DNA of 64,000 nt from an uncultured Lachnospiraceae bacterium. GTDB taxonomy: Bacteria; Bacillota; Clostridia; Lachnospirales; Lachnospiraceae. Each line of letters opens with the position of its first letter. Within the stretch, counting starts at the first letter, position 1. Shown here in pieces: positions 34,138 through 45,041 of this stretch. Made by a program: the position numbers and the translations under genes. The notes under the pieces were generated by a model. That model was not told the origin of the DNA. It worked only from the letters and a program-made list of their open reading frames with translations, and did not search any database. The DNA lies in contig CADANF010000006.1 in assembly GCA_902789175.1 (NCBI GenBank), forward strand, positions 1 through 64,000, given 5' to 3'.

Positions 34138-36132
34138 TTAGTTTTTCTTTGCAAGCATCATTAAAATCTCATTACTTCTCTCAACAAACTTAGGAAGCTC
34201 TTCTTTTGATAAAGGCTTATTTGAAAGAACTGCAAGATCATAAAGCTGACAACAGATCTTATCTGTTAAATCGCCCTTTGGATTATCAAGTACATACTTA
34301 ACAAGCTCATTGCTGTAATTTAATACAAGAGTCTCTGAATCCTTACCAAAATCCATTCCTCCCATACCAGCCATAGCATACATCTTCATCATCTCAGCCA
34401 TACGTCTTTCCTGTTCTGACTGAGTTAAGATTGAAGAAATGGCACTGTCCTTAAGTACTTCAACCTTTATATTTATCTTCTCAACATTAAGGGCTTTCTT
34501 AAAGGTTTCTGTTAATTCATCTGTATACTTCTTTGCATCTTCCTCTGAAAGCTGCTCACCCTTGAAATTTTCACTTACATCTGAGTCAATTCTAAGGAAC
34601 TTTATCTGCTCCTCTTCCTTCTTATCAGCATTTTCCTTAACTTCAAGGTTTGTGATAAATGGATTATCAATATTATGAGTCATAATGATGGCATCCATTT
34701 TCTCGTCCTTAAACATCTGAATATAGCGTGACTGCGCCTGTTCATCTGTTACATAGAATACCTTATTCTTATATTTATCTTTACCAGCTTCTAAATATTC
34801 AGGAAGAGATACATATTTACCGTTTAAATTCTTATAAATGATATAATCATGCATCTTTTCGTTGAATTTTTCATCCTTAAGGCAGCCATACTTAATGAAT
34901 GGTGAAAGATCATCCCAGAGTTTCTCATAATCTTCTCTCTTTGTCTTGCACATTCCAATAAGTTTATCAGCAACCTTCTTTGTAATATAATCTGATATCT
35001 TTTTAACAAAACCATCATTCTGAAGAGCTGATCGGCTTACATTAAGCGGAAGATCAGGACAATCAATGATTCCCTTTAATACAAGAAGGAATTCAGGAAT
35101 AACTTCCTTAATGTTATCTGCAACGAACACCTGATTATTATAAAGTTTAACCTTTCCTTCAAGTGGATCTGTATTTGGATTAATTCTTGGGAAGTAAAGG
35201 ATTCCCTTTAAATTAAATGGATAGTCCATATTAAGATGTATCCAGAAAAGAGGTTCCTTAAAATCATAGAACACCTTCTGGTAAAAATTCTTATAATCCT
35301 CATCCTTACAATCTCCAGGAGTTCTCATCCATAAAGGATTTGTATCATTTAATGGAAGGGCTTTCTTTTCTTCTTTTGCATCTTCCTTTTTCTCTTCCTT
35401 ATTATCGCTGGATACATCACCTATAAGATCATCTTCTTCGTCTTTTACAGCTTCTGCTTCTACTTCATCTATTCTTTCTTTAGCCTTTTTTTCTTCTTCA
35501 TCCTGATTAACATAATAGATTTCAACCGGCATAAAAGAACAATATTTATTAATTACTTCTTTTACTTTATATTCATTTGCAAATTCTAATGAATCTTCAG
35601 AAAGATCAAGTGTTATCTTTGTTCCACGAGTGCTTAAATCACCTTCACCCATGGTATATTCTGTACCACCATCACATTCCCAATATACAGGGTGTGCTCC
35701 TTCCTGATATGAAAGTGTCTCAATAGTAACCTTATCAGCAACCATGAATGCTGAATAGAATCCTAATCCAAAATGACCGATGATCTGATCTTTTGCATCT
35801 TTATCTTTATATTTATTCATAAAATCAGTAGCACCCGAAAAAGCAATCTGGTTGATATACTTCTCAACCTCTTCTTCAGTCATACCGATACCATTATCAA
35901 CAAATGTAAGTGTCTTATCTTTAGCGCTTGAATAAACTGTTACCTTATATTTTTCTCCTGAAGGAATCTTAGCCTCACCAATAGATGAAAGTCTCTTTAA
36001 CTTAGTAATAGCATCAACACCATTTGACACAAGCTCTCTGATAAAAATATCATGATCAGAATAAAGCCATTTCTTGATTATCGGGAATATGTTCTCACTG
36101 TTAATTGTTAAACTTCCTTTTGCCTGACTCAC
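34138..36132 (-). CDS. htpG: Chaperone HtpG (Hsp90)
   Basis: This 664-aa ATP-dependent chaperone has the GHKL ATPase domain (IRELVSNGVDAITKL, FVDNGIGMTEEEVEKYI, HFGLGFYSAFMVAD), an acidic linker (about 205-255: EAEAVKDEEDDLIGD, KKEDAKEEKK), the middle domain (NVSRSALQNDG) and the C-terminal dimerisation domain. I place the start at a GTG at 36132 (VSQAKGSLT), preceded by GAGGAA; the open frame extends upstream through a TTG but without family sequence. A promoter and a perfect CIRCE lie directly upstream, so HrcA control is expected. Confidence 0.95.
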   Translation of the reverse strand: MSQAKGSLTINSENIFPIIKKWLYSDHDIFIRELVSNGVDAITKLKRLSSIGEAKIPSGEKYKVTVYSSAKDKTLTFVDNGIGMTEEEVEKYINQIAFSGATDFMNKYKDKDAKDQIIGHFGLGFYSAFMVADKVTIETLSYQEGAHPVYWECDGGTEYTMGEGDLSTRGTKITLDLSEDSLEFANEYKVKEVINKYCSFMPVEIYYVNQDEEEKKAKERIDEVEAEAVKDEEDDLIGDVSSDNKEEKKEDAKEEKKALPLNDTNPLWMRTPGDCKDEDYKNFYQKVFYDFKEPLFWIHLNMDYPFNLKGILYFPRINPNTDPLEGKVKLYNNQVFVADNIKEVIPEFLLVLKGIIDCPDLPLNVSRSALQNDGFVKKISDYITKKVADKLIGMCKTKREDYEKLWDDLSPFIKYGCLKDEKFNEKMHDYIIYKNLNGKYVSLPEYLEAGKDKYKNKVFYVTDEQAQSRYIQMFKDEKMDAIIMTHNIDNPFITNLEVKENADKKEEEQIKFLRIDSDVSENFKGEQLSEEDAKKYTDELTETFKKALNVEKINIKVEVLKDSAISSILTQSEQERRMAEMMKMYAMAGMGGMDFGKDSETLVLNYSNELVKYVLDNPKGDLTDKICCQLYDLAVLSNKPLSKEELPKFVERSNEILMMLAKKN

Positions 36133-36185
36133 GTTACATTCCTCTTTTCTATATAATAAACTCTTGGTGAAATACACCAAAAATT

Positions 36186-36214
36186 ATTTTAGTTCTATAT
36201 AATATATAAGTCAA
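36186..36214 (-). promoter_or_regulatory. Sigma-A promoter of htpG
   Basis: The minus strand reads TTGACT, 17 nt, TAAAAT. The -35 box lies 7 nt downstream of the CIRCE. Confidence 0.8.
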
Positions 36215-36221
36215 GAAAAAA

Positions 36222-36248
36222 TTAGCACTCAAAGAGTTTGAGTGCTAA
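36222..36248 (-). promoter_or_regulatory. CIRCE element (HrcA operator), also terminator-shaped
   Basis: TTAGCACTC and GAGTGCTAA separated by nine bases match the CIRCE consensus at all 18 positions. The nine-base spacer (AAACTCTTT) extends the pairing to a 12-bp stem with a CTC loop, and the minus strand continues with TTTTTTC. It could therefore also terminate the DUF5721 gene, whose stop is only 4 nt away. Confidence 0.92.
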
Positions 36249-36252
36249 TAAG

Positions 36253-36729
36253 TCAGATTATTGTTTTTTCAATTCTTTTCTTTAGATATTCATCACATTC
36301 CATAGGAAATACCTTATCAAGACTAAAGGTCTTCATGGCAAGTCCTGTAGTGACGATCATTTTCTCTCTGTCATATAAGATATTATATGTTACAAGACTC
36401 ACTTCCTCTGGTCTGATACCTAATTCACTGTTTTTTAATACAAGATTTTTTATCTCATCCCGTGGTAAAGCCAGTACTATCTTAAAACCAAGAGGAAGTA
36501 CTGTTCCCCTTATCATCTGGTAAAAATAATTCTTCATTTCATGCCAGGATGCATATTTATCAGTATACTCTCCCTCATCATCAAAATAATCCTTGTTGAT
36601 CTTTCCATCAATAGTAAAATCCACCATGGTTTTTAGCTCCATCTTAACCAGTTTAAGGACATCAAATGTTTCATCATGAAGAAGACTGGTTATAAACTTT
36701 TTAACATCAGTAATTTCTAAACTAATCAT
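36253..36729 (-). CDS. DUF5721-family protein, function unknown (158 aa)
   Basis: A soluble protein with no signal or membrane segment. It begins MISLEITDVKKFITSLL and contains WHEMKNYFYQMIRG, LPLGFKIVLAL and a C-terminal DEYLKKRIEKTI. The pattern matches the Lachnospiraceae family DUF5721, which has no assigned activity. It follows the transglutaminase-like gene by 6 nt and is probably translated from the same mRNA. The 3' end runs directly into the CIRCE/terminator. Confidence 0.75.
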   Translation of the reverse strand: MISLEITDVKKFITSLLHDETFDVLKLVKMELKTMVDFTIDGKINKDYFDDEGEYTDKYASWHEMKNYFYQMIRGTVLPLGFKIVLALPRDEIKNLVLKNSELGIRPEEVSLVTYNILYDREKMIVTTGLAMKTFSLDKVFPMECDEYLKKRIEKTII

Positions 36730-36735
36730 AAAAAC

Positions 36736-37830
36736 TTAATTCACCACAATAACAATCACATTATAGTCATCACTACCAAGAGTCATGTAACTAAGGGATG
36801 TTACTCTTTCTGAAGTATACATATCCTGAAGTTTTTCAGGATCAAAAGCAAATCCATAGTAGCCTAGTTCGATCAGTCCAGCGCCTTTAAATGTTGCAAT
36901 TTCCGTAGCTTTTTTTATCATATTTTCAGGATCTGAAAAGAAAAGTCCTTCATGATTATAATAATTCCAGGTTGTTGAATTACACTTCTTATATGATGCT
37001 TTATCCCAATAATGATCTTTCCACAGAATATCATCCGTAACATTAAAGTAAACATGGATAATTATATTATTTTCGCCTACAGGATCATCCCAGGTTGAGT
37101 CCACATTATACCACTCACCATTTATACGCACATGATTCCAGGCATGATTCTCCTCTTTACCATCTGCTGTTGCTGTTCCAACAACAAACTCATTTTCAAT
37201 ACCAGCACAGGTAAGAAGAAGAGAAAATGCCTCTGCATAGCCATTACAAACTGCCTTTCCTTCTACCAAAGCTCCATATGCTCTATATTCATTATCATTA
37301 TCTTCACTTCCAAAACTATACTCGCAGTTTTTTATAAGATAATCATGAAGTCTTTTTTCTTTCTCATATTCAGTGAGTTTCCCCTTAATACAGGTATCTA
37401 ACACAACACATACCTTATGATATAAATGCACAGCTTCTGCTCTATCCTCAGGAATAGGCGCCCCTGTAAGATAGGCATCCATAACATAACTGTTATCAGA
37501 CCTTTCTATCTCAAAATCCACTTTTCTTACACCTAAAAATGCAGGATAGATCTTAATTGATTTTACGCTTCCATTTATATTATTAAGACTGTAATTTATA
37601 AGCTGCAATTCTGAATCGTCGATATTTTTTATATAATAAGAAACTGACCCTTCCGTCTTTTTTGCTATATCATTATTCAGTTTAGCAGTAAGTCCTGATA
37701 AACCATCATAAGCATCCCCTAAATGATACAAATTAAATGCCGGATTAAATCCCGTAGTAAAATCTACCACCGCTATAATAACTACAAGAAAGAAAAATAT
37801 ATAAACAATCTTTACTAATAATTTATTCAT
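36736..37830 (-). CDS. Membrane-anchored transglutaminase-like protein
   Basis: This 364-aa protein has one N-terminal membrane segment (IVYIFFFLVVIIAVVDFTTG) and an extracytoplasmic transglutaminase-like (cysteine protease fold) domain. The triad residues are visible: Cys in GKAVCNGYAEAFSLLL, His in ENHAWNHVRINGEWY, and Asp in NVDSTWDDPVG. Such proteins are thought to act as peptidases or cross-linkers at the cell surface. The start at 37830 is preferred because GAGG lies 6 nt upstream; an in-frame GTG at 37863 is possible. It forms an operon with the DUF5721 gene and is divergent from argH. Confidence 0.88.
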   Translation of the reverse strand: MNKLLVKIVYIFFFLVVIIAVVDFTTGFNPAFNLYHLGDAYDGLSGLTAKLNNDIAKKTEGSVSYYIKNIDDSELQLINYSLNNINGSVKSIKIYPAFLGVRKVDFEIERSDNSYVMDAYLTGAPIPEDRAEAVHLYHKVCVVLDTCIKGKLTEYEKEKRLHDYLIKNCEYSFGSEDNDNEYRAYGALVEGKAVCNGYAEAFSLLLTCAGIENEFVVGTATADGKEENHAWNHVRINGEWYNVDSTWDDPVGENNIIIHVYFNVTDDILWKDHYWDKASYKKCNSTTWNYYNHEGLFFSDPENMIKKATEIATFKGAGLIELGYYGFAFDPEKLQDMYTSERVTSLSYMTLGSDDYNVIVIVVN

Positions 37831-37873
37831 ACCATGCCTCATTTTCCAATAAATACTTTTCACCGCAACTAAT

Positions 37874-37903
37874 ATAATAGCATTATTTACAACTTGATAG
37901 CAA
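37874..37903 (-). promoter_or_regulatory. Predicted promoter of the transglutaminase-DUF5721 operon
   Basis: The minus strand reads TTGCTA, 18 nt, TATTAT. Its -35 box overlaps the -35 box of the divergent argH promoter. Confidence 0.6.
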
Positions 37904-37922
37904 CAAATAACTGTTGTAAAAT
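37894..37922 (+). promoter_or_regulatory. Predicted sigma-A promoter of argH
   Basis: TTGATA, 17 nt, TAAAAT. The spacer contains CAAC..GTTG, a short inverted repeat that could be a regulator half-site pair. Confidence 0.7.
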
Positions 37923-37975
37923 GATTCAGTAAATTAAAGTGTTAAATTATTATTATAAGAAAGGAATTGTAAGAT

Positions 37976-39376
37976 ATGGCTCAACTCTGGGGCGGTCGTT
38001 TCACTAAAGAAACAGATAAACTCGTTTATAATTTCAATGCTTCCATAACATTTGACCAGAAATTTTTCAAACAGGATATTAAAGGAAGCATGGCCCACGC
38101 AAAAATGTTAGGTAAGCAGGAAATCATCTCAAAAAAAGAGATGGAAGCTATCCTTTCGGGCCTTCAATCAATCTATACAGATGTAACAGAAGGTAAATTA
38201 GAGATCACATCAAAGTATGAAGATATCCATAGTTTTGTTGAGGCAAATCTTATAGACAGGATTGGCGATGCAGGAAAGAAGCTTCATACCGGAAGAAGCC
38301 GTAATGATCAGGTTGCCCTTGATATGAGACTCTATATAAGAGATGAGATTTCAGATATTGAAGAAGAATTATTACTTCTTGTAAAGGAACTTCATCAGAT
38401 AATGAAAGACAACCTTGATACTTTCATGCCTGGATTCACTCATTTACAAAAAGCCCAGCCTGTTACATTTGCTCATCATGTCGGAGCATATTTAGAAATG
38501 TTCAAACGTGACCTTTCAAGAATGCAGGATATATATAAGAGAATGAATTACTGTCCTCTTGGAGCAGGAGCACTGGCAGGAACCACCTATCCTTTAGATA
38601 GAGAATATACTGCTTCTCTCCTCGACTTTACAGGTCCTACGCTTAATAGCATGGATTCTGTATCAGACCGCGACTATGTAATAGAACTTCTATCAGCTCT
38701 TTCTACCATACAGATGCATCTTTCAAGATTCTCCGAAGAGATCATCATCTGGAATTCAAATGAATACCAGTTTGTAGAATTAGATGATGCCTATAGTACC
38801 GGCAGTTCTATCATGCCTCAGAAGAAAAATCCGGATATTGCCGAGTTAGTCCGTGGAAAAACCGGCCGCGTATATGGAGCCCTTACTTCTATCCTCACAA
38901 CCATGAAAGGAATTCCTCTTGCCTACAATAAAGATATGCAGGAAGATAAGGAACTTACCTTTGATGCTATCGATACTGTAAAGGGATGCATAATGCTTTT
39001 CCGTGGAATGATAAGCACCATGAAGCTTAACAAAGAAAATATGGAACGTTCTGCTATGAACGGTTTCACAAACGCTACAGATGCAGCGGACTACCTTGTA
39101 AAAAAAGGTGTTCCTTTTAGAGATGCTCACGGAATAATCGGACGACTCGTACTTTACTGCATCGATAAAGATAAAGCCATTGATGAATTATCATTAGAAG
39201 AATTAAAAGAGCTGGATCCAACTTTTGAAAATGATATCTATGATGCAATAAGCCTTAAGACCTGCGTTGACAAACGTATAACCTTAGGAGCTCCTGGCCC
39301 AAGTGTAATGCAGCAGGTTATAGACTCAAACGAAAAGTACATAAACAGTATCAACTTGGATAAAGCTGCATACTAA
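37976..39376 (+). CDS. argH: Argininosuccinate lyase
   Basis: This 466-aa homotetrameric enzyme splits argininosuccinate into arginine and fumarate, the last step of arginine synthesis. Motifs: [40 protein letters not shown] and the signature [19 protein letters not shown], whose serine loop holds the catalytic Ser. A ribosome site AAAGGAA lies ahead of the ATG. No argG is adjacent; the gene stands alone between a promoter and a bidirectional terminator. An acetylornithine-type aminotransferase gene lies 17 kb away at 56.8 kb. Confidence 0.97.
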   Translation: MAQLWGGRFTKETDKLVYNFNASITFDQKFFKQDIKGSMAHAKMLGKQEIISKKEMEAILSGLQSIYTDVTEGKLEITSKYEDIHSFVEANLIDRIGDAGKKLHTGRSRNDQVALDMRLYIRDEISDIEEELLLLVKELHQIMKDNLDTFMPGFTHLQKAQPVTFAHHVGAYLEMFKRDLSRMQDIYKRMNYCPLGAGALAGTTYPLDREYTASLLDFTGPTLNSMDSVSDRDYVIELLSALSTIQMHLSRFSEEIIIWNSNEYQFVELDDAYSTGSSIMPQKKNPDIAELVRGKTGRVYGALTSILTTMKGIPLAYNKDMQEDKELTFDAIDTVKGCIMLFRGMISTMKLNKENMERSAMNGFTNATDAADYLVKKGVPFRDAHGIIGRLVLYCIDKDKAIDELSLEELKELDPTFENDIYDAISLKTCVDKRITLGAPGPSVMQQVIDSNEKYINSINLDKAAY

Positions 39377-39381
39377 CATAA

Positions 39382-39429
39382 AAAAACACCTCTTAAAGCG
39401 TACAAAATACAGCTTTAAGAGGTGTTTTT
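39382..39429. terminator. Bidirectional terminator between argH and the 76-aa gene
   Basis: Arms AAAAACACCTCTTAAAGC and GCTTTAAGAGGTGTTTTT pair over 18 bp with a 12-nt loop, giving a T-run on both strands. Confidence 0.92.
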
Positions 39430-39469
39430 ATTTTATTGAAATATACTAACGCAATAAATTATGGTCGCT

Positions 39470-39700
39470 TTATTTCTCCTCTGGTTTTTTTGAATCTGAT
39501 TTTACCATAAACTGATCTGTGTCTTTATCAGAAAGATTTAAATAAACTTCCTTTGACTCGATCTGATCAGCAAGTTCTGTTTTAAGTCTTTTGATCTGGT
39601 CTTCTGTAAGTCCAGACATCATCATGATCTCAGCTTCATCAATACGTGCCTTAAGCATTTTAGCTGCAAGCTCATATTTTGCTTTGGTTGTATTATTCAT
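39470..39700 (-). CDS. Small hypothetical protein (76 aa)
   Basis: A soluble, charged, probably helical protein with no recognised domain. Its middle (EIMMMSGLTEDQIKRLKTEL) resembles the short helical segment seen at the ends of Rpn/PD-(D/E)XK transposase-like proteins, but that is only a resemblance. It has an excellent ribosome site (AAGGAGG, 7-nt spacer), supporting expression. It lies 34 nt downstream of the pyrophosphatase gene and ends before the bidirectional terminator, so it is probably the last gene of that transcript. Confidence 0.7.
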   Translation of the reverse strand: MNNTTKAKYELAAKMLKARIDEAEIMMMSGLTEDQIKRLKTELADQIESKEVYLNLSDKDTDQFMVKSDSKKPEEK

Positions 39701-39734
39701 ATAAGCCTCCTTTTTATCATTTTATATCGACCTT

Positions 39735-41396
39735 TTATAAAGTTGCCATTTCATGTATAGCAGCAACCATTGCAGGTATAACCTGCTTCTTTCTTGAAAC
39801 ACAATTTTTAAGAACAATCTTTTCCTCATCAATCTCGGCATTAGGGAAAGCATGCATAAGTATATTATCAGCCATCTTGCCGAAATAAAGCATGTTTGTA
39901 TCTCCTGTAAGTATATTTGTAAGCATAAAGAAAATACAATCAACTTCTTTTTCTTCAAATACATTATTGATGTAAGATTTAAGCCTGTCGCCTACATTTG
40001 AAAGCACCGAAGAATTAAAGGCAGATATCTGACCTACACCAAATTTAATATCATCTGATGTAAATATCTTATAATCCTGATTAAATATCTCTTCATCAGT
40101 CTTATCTTTAAGCTTACTGCCTGCATTAAGCATCGCAACTCCATAGCTGTCCAGGTCAATACGAGCTATACGGGCAAGTTCCCTTGCAACCTCTTCATCA
40201 TATTTTGTACATGTTGGAGATCTAAAGAGTAATGAATCAGAAATGATAGCCGAACAAAGAAGCCCCGCAATCTTTTCAGGTATTTCTACACCCTGTTCCA
40301 AAAACATCTGATATATGATAGTTGCTGTACATCCAAGAGGCTGATTTCTGAAATAAATAGGATTCATAGTAGATATACCACCTATTCTATGATGATCTAT
40401 TATCTCAAGAAGTGTTACTTCCTCTATTCCATCAACCGCCTGAGATCTTTCATTATGATCCACAAGAATAACTTTCTTAGGATTAGCATTCAGATAATTA
40501 CGCTGTGAAAGAAGTCCTACGTATCTGCCAGTCTCATCAAGCACAGGATAATACTGATATCTCTTTGACGCCAGTACATCTCTGATATCGGAAATATAAT
40601 CTTCTGTATCAAATGTGATAAGATTATCAGTCTTCATAAAGAAGCTGATAGGAATACTCTGGTTGATAAGACGAGCTACAGTATAAGTATCATAAGGTGA
40701 ACTTATAACAGTACAATTATGATCTTCAGCCATCTTTGTAATAGAAACGGACACCTCAGCACCATCACAAACTATGATACACTGGGCATTCATAAGTATT
40801 GCTGAAAGCTGGGATTCATATCTGTTACCAAGAATAACAATATCATCTTTATTTATATAATTTTCCATAAGATCAGGATTTGCAGCAGCAACCAGCACTT
40901 TACCCGGCTTTACTGTCTCTGTCTCATCTCCAACTACCATCTTACCTGCAAGCGTATCAATTATGTTATTATAGCTGGTTCTTGCCTTTGTAAGTACAGT
41001 ATTATCAAGAATATCCATATAAGACATGGCAATATCTTTATAGGTTATAACTCCTGTCAGGAAATCATGATCATCTACAGCCGGAAGGGTTGTAGCTCCT
41101 GATTCCGAAAGGATTTCCCATGCTCTCTTAAGAGAGATATCACCCTTAACGCCGTCCATATGTCTATACTCAACATCTTTAACCTGAGTATACATACCTT
41201 CTACAAGCTTAGGCGGCTCAATATTAAATGTTTTAAGTACAAAAGCTGTTTCCTGATTGAGTGCGCCTGCACGGCATGGTACATAATCCTTATCGCTAAG
41301 CTGATTCTTTAAATAAGCATAACAAATAGCAGCACAGACTGAATCAGTATCAGGATTCTTATGTCCTATGACATAAATCTTATCATTATTATCCAA
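39735..41396 (-). CDS. ppaC: CBS/DRTGG-containing manganese-dependent inorganic pyrophosphatase
   Basis: This 553-aa family II pyrophosphatase hydrolyses PPi. The DHH core shows GHKNPDTDSVCAAICYAY and LLEIIDHHRIGG, and the C-terminal DHHA2 domain follows. Inserted in the core are a CBS pair (about 70-130 and about 255-310) interrupted by a DRTGG domain. This arrangement is known from clostridial and desulfovibrio enzymes that are regulated by adenine nucleotides and diadenosine polyphosphates. The start codon is TTG at 41396 with GAGG eight bases upstream. It lies downstream of typA, after a long inverted repeat. Confidence 0.93.
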   Translation of the reverse strand: MDNNDKIYVIGHKNPDTDSVCAAICYAYLKNQLSDKDYVPCRAGALNQETAFVLKTFNIEPPKLVEGMYTQVKDVEYRHMDGVKGDISLKRAWEILSESGATTLPAVDDHDFLTGVITYKDIAMSYMDILDNTVLTKARTSYNNIIDTLAGKMVVGDETETVKPGKVLVAAANPDLMENYINKDDIVILGNRYESQLSAILMNAQCIIVCDGAEVSVSITKMAEDHNCTVISSPYDTYTVARLINQSIPISFFMKTDNLITFDTEDYISDIRDVLASKRYQYYPVLDETGRYVGLLSQRNYLNANPKKVILVDHNERSQAVDGIEEVTLLEIIDHHRIGGISTMNPIYFRNQPLGCTATIIYQMFLEQGVEIPEKIAGLLCSAIISDSLLFRSPTCTKYDEEVARELARIARIDLDSYGVAMLNAGSKLKDKTDEEIFNQDYKIFTSDDIKFGVGQISAFNSSVLSNVGDRLKSYINNVFEEKEVDCIFFMLTNILTGDTNMLYFGKMADNILMHAFPNAEIDEEKIVLKNCVSRKKQVIPAMVAAIHEMATL

Positions 41397-41446
41397 ACTA
41401 AAACCTCACTTAAAAATATCAAAATTTGCTGTTTTTATATACAGCG

Positions 41447-41501
41447 AAACCCTTTCTTTAATCCTGCCTATGATAACTACAAGACGAAAAAGAAAGGGTT
41501 T
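41447..41501. promoter_or_regulatory. Long inverted repeat between typA and ppaC
   Basis: Perfect 13-bp arms AAACCCTTTCTTT and AAAGAAAGGGTTT are separated by 29 nt. Neither strand has a T-run directly after it, so it is not a standard terminator. A second small hairpin (GCTGT..ACAGC) follows toward ppaC at 41428-41445. Confidence 0.55.
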
Positions 41502-41522
41502 AAAGTTCATATATAAAGATTA

Positions 41523-43349
41523 TTACTTACGATTAGCACGCATACGCATACGTGAATCAAGGATCTTCTTTCTGATACGAAGACTCTTTGGAGTGATCTC
41601 AAGGAGTTCATCATTATCAAGGAAATCAAGAGCCTGCTCAAGTGACATAACCTTAGGTGGTACAAGTTTAAGAGCATCATCAGCTCCTGAAGAACGAGTA
41701 TTTGAAAGATGTTTTGTCTTACAAACATTTACTTCGATATCTTCAGCCTTACCTGTCTCACCAACTACCATTCCGGCATATACTTCTACACCTGCGCCAA
41801 TGAAAAGAGTTCCTCTTTCCTGAGCATTATAAAGACCATAAGTGATTGAAGTACCATTTTCGAAAGCTATAAGAGATCCATTAGATCTGTAATTCATGTC
41901 ACCCTTATAATCATCATATCCGTCAAAAATAGTATTGATGACACCGTTACCCTTTGTAGCTGTAAGGAAAGGTCCACGGAATCCGATAAGTCCGCGAGAA
42001 GGGATCCTGAATTCAAGTCTTGTTGTGCCTGAATCTGAAGGTGACATACCTGAAAGCTCACCCTTACGGATACTCATCATATTGATAACAGTTCCTGCAA
42101 ATTCATCTGGAACATCAACAACTGCGATCTCATACGGCTCACTCTTCTTACCGCGCTCGTCATATTTGAAAATAACTTCTGCCTTAGATACAGCAAATTC
42201 ATATCCTTCACGTCTCATATTTTCAATAAGAACAGAAAGATGAAGCTCACCACGTCCTGAAACCTTGAAGCAGTCTGTTGATTCTGTATCCTCAACACGG
42301 AGTGAAACGTCTGTATTAAGCTCTCTATATAATCTATCTCTTAAATGTCTTGATGTTATAAATTTACCTTCTTTACCAGCAAGAGGTGAATCATTAACAA
42401 TAAAGTTCATACTGATAGTTGGATCAGAAATCTTCTGGAATGGGATTGCATCCGGCATATCTGGAGAGCATATTGTGTCTCCGATCTTAAGATCTGCGAT
42501 ACCTGAGATGGCAACAATTGAACCAACTGTAGCTTCATTAACCTCAACCTTTGCAAGTCCGTTATATTCATAAAGTTTTGTGATCTTAACTTTCTCTTTT
42601 CTATCTGGATCGTGATGATTTACGATAAGAGCTTCCTGGTTAACCTTGATTGTACCATTATCGATCTTACCAACACCGATACGACCAACGAATTCATTGT
42701 AATCGATAGTAGAAATAAGTACCTGAAGGCCAGCTTCTGGATCTCCTTCTGGAGCTGGGATATGATTAACGATAGTCTCAAAAAGAGGCTTCATATCCGT
42801 TCCTCTTTCATCCGCTGTATAAGAGCAGATTCCATCTCTTGCTGAAGCATAAACAAATGGGCAATCAAGCTGCTCATCTGAAGCATTAAGATCCATAAGA
42901 AGTTCAAGAACTTCTTCTTCTACTGCTTCCGGTCTTGCATCAGGTCTATCTATCTTATTTACACAAACAACCACTGAAAGATCAAGTGAAAGAGCTTTCT
43001 GAAGTACGAATCTGGTCTGTGGCATAGGTCCTTCAAATGCATCTACTACAAGAATAACGCCGTTAACCATCTTAAGAACTCGTTCTACTTCACCACCGAA
43101 ATCAGCGTGGCCCGGAGTATCAATGATGTTGATCTTTGTGTCATTATACATAACAGCTGTATTCTTAGAGAGGATTGTGATACCTCTTTCTCTTTCAATA
43201 TCATTTGAGTCCATTACTCTTTCTGCAACTTCTTCATTAGCACGGAAAACACCACTCTGACGCAGGAGTGCATCAACTAAGGTTGTTTTACCATGGTCTA
43301 CATGGGCGATAATTGCAACATTTCTTGTATCTTCTCTTTTAATATTCAT
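41523..43349 (-). CDS. typA: Ribosome-associated GTPase TypA/BipA
   Basis: This 608-aa translational GTPase acts in ribosome assembly and stress adaptation. The G motifs are IIAHVDHGKTTLVDALL, ERGITI, DTPGHADFGGEVERVL and VCVNKIDRPDARPEAV, followed by EF-G-like domains II, III and V and the BipA-specific C-terminal domain (YGLYNAQERGTLFIG, then VNVCKTKHLSNTRSSG). The length is typical. It lies 13 nt downstream of guaB. Confidence 0.97.
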   Translation of the reverse strand: MNIKREDTRNVAIIAHVDHGKTTLVDALLRQSGVFRANEEVAERVMDSNDIERERGITILSKNTAVMYNDTKINIIDTPGHADFGGEVERVLKMVNGVILVVDAFEGPMPQTRFVLQKALSLDLSVVVCVNKIDRPDARPEAVEEEVLELLMDLNASDEQLDCPFVYASARDGICSYTADERGTDMKPLFETIVNHIPAPEGDPEAGLQVLISTIDYNEFVGRIGVGKIDNGTIKVNQEALIVNHHDPDRKEKVKITKLYEYNGLAKVEVNEATVGSIVAISGIADLKIGDTICSPDMPDAIPFQKISDPTISMNFIVNDSPLAGKEGKFITSRHLRDRLYRELNTDVSLRVEDTESTDCFKVSGRGELHLSVLIENMRREGYEFAVSKAEVIFKYDERGKKSEPYEIAVVDVPDEFAGTVINMMSIRKGELSGMSPSDSGTTRLEFRIPSRGLIGFRGPFLTATKGNGVINTIFDGYDDYKGDMNYRSNGSLIAFENGTSITYGLYNAQERGTLFIGAGVEVYAGMVVGETGKAEDIEVNVCKTKHLSNTRSSGADDALKLVPPKVMSLEQALDFLDNDELLEITPKSLRIRKKILDSRMRMRANRK

Positions 43350-43362
43350 CTCTTTTTATTCC

Positions 43363-44841
<1,479 letters not shown>

Positions 44842-44916
44842 TTATAAATTTTATGATGAAAGCATCAATTGATACTTATGTCATTTTCTAAAATAAATAA
44901 AAATCATTTTCGTTAT

Positions 44917-44945
44917 ATGTTAACAGCCCAATTTCCCAGTGTCAA
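44917..44945 (-). promoter_or_regulatory. Strong sigma-A promoter of guaB
   Basis: The minus strand reads TTGACA, 17 nt, TAACAT, about 95 nt upstream of the guaB start. Confidence 0.85.
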
Positions 44946-44997
44946 CACGAAAAAACCGCTTTAAAACTAATTTTTTTTGTATAATTTTAAACCCATT

Positions 44998-45031
44998 AAA
45001 AAACGCCCGAAATTTTAATGCATTCCGGGCG
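44998..45031 (-). terminator. Intrinsic terminator of the LTA synthase-family gene
   Basis: GC-rich stem CGCCCGGAA / TTTCGGGCG with a 10-nt loop, followed on the minus strand by TTTTTT. Confidence 0.9.
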
Positions 45032-45041
45032 ATTCGCGCAA

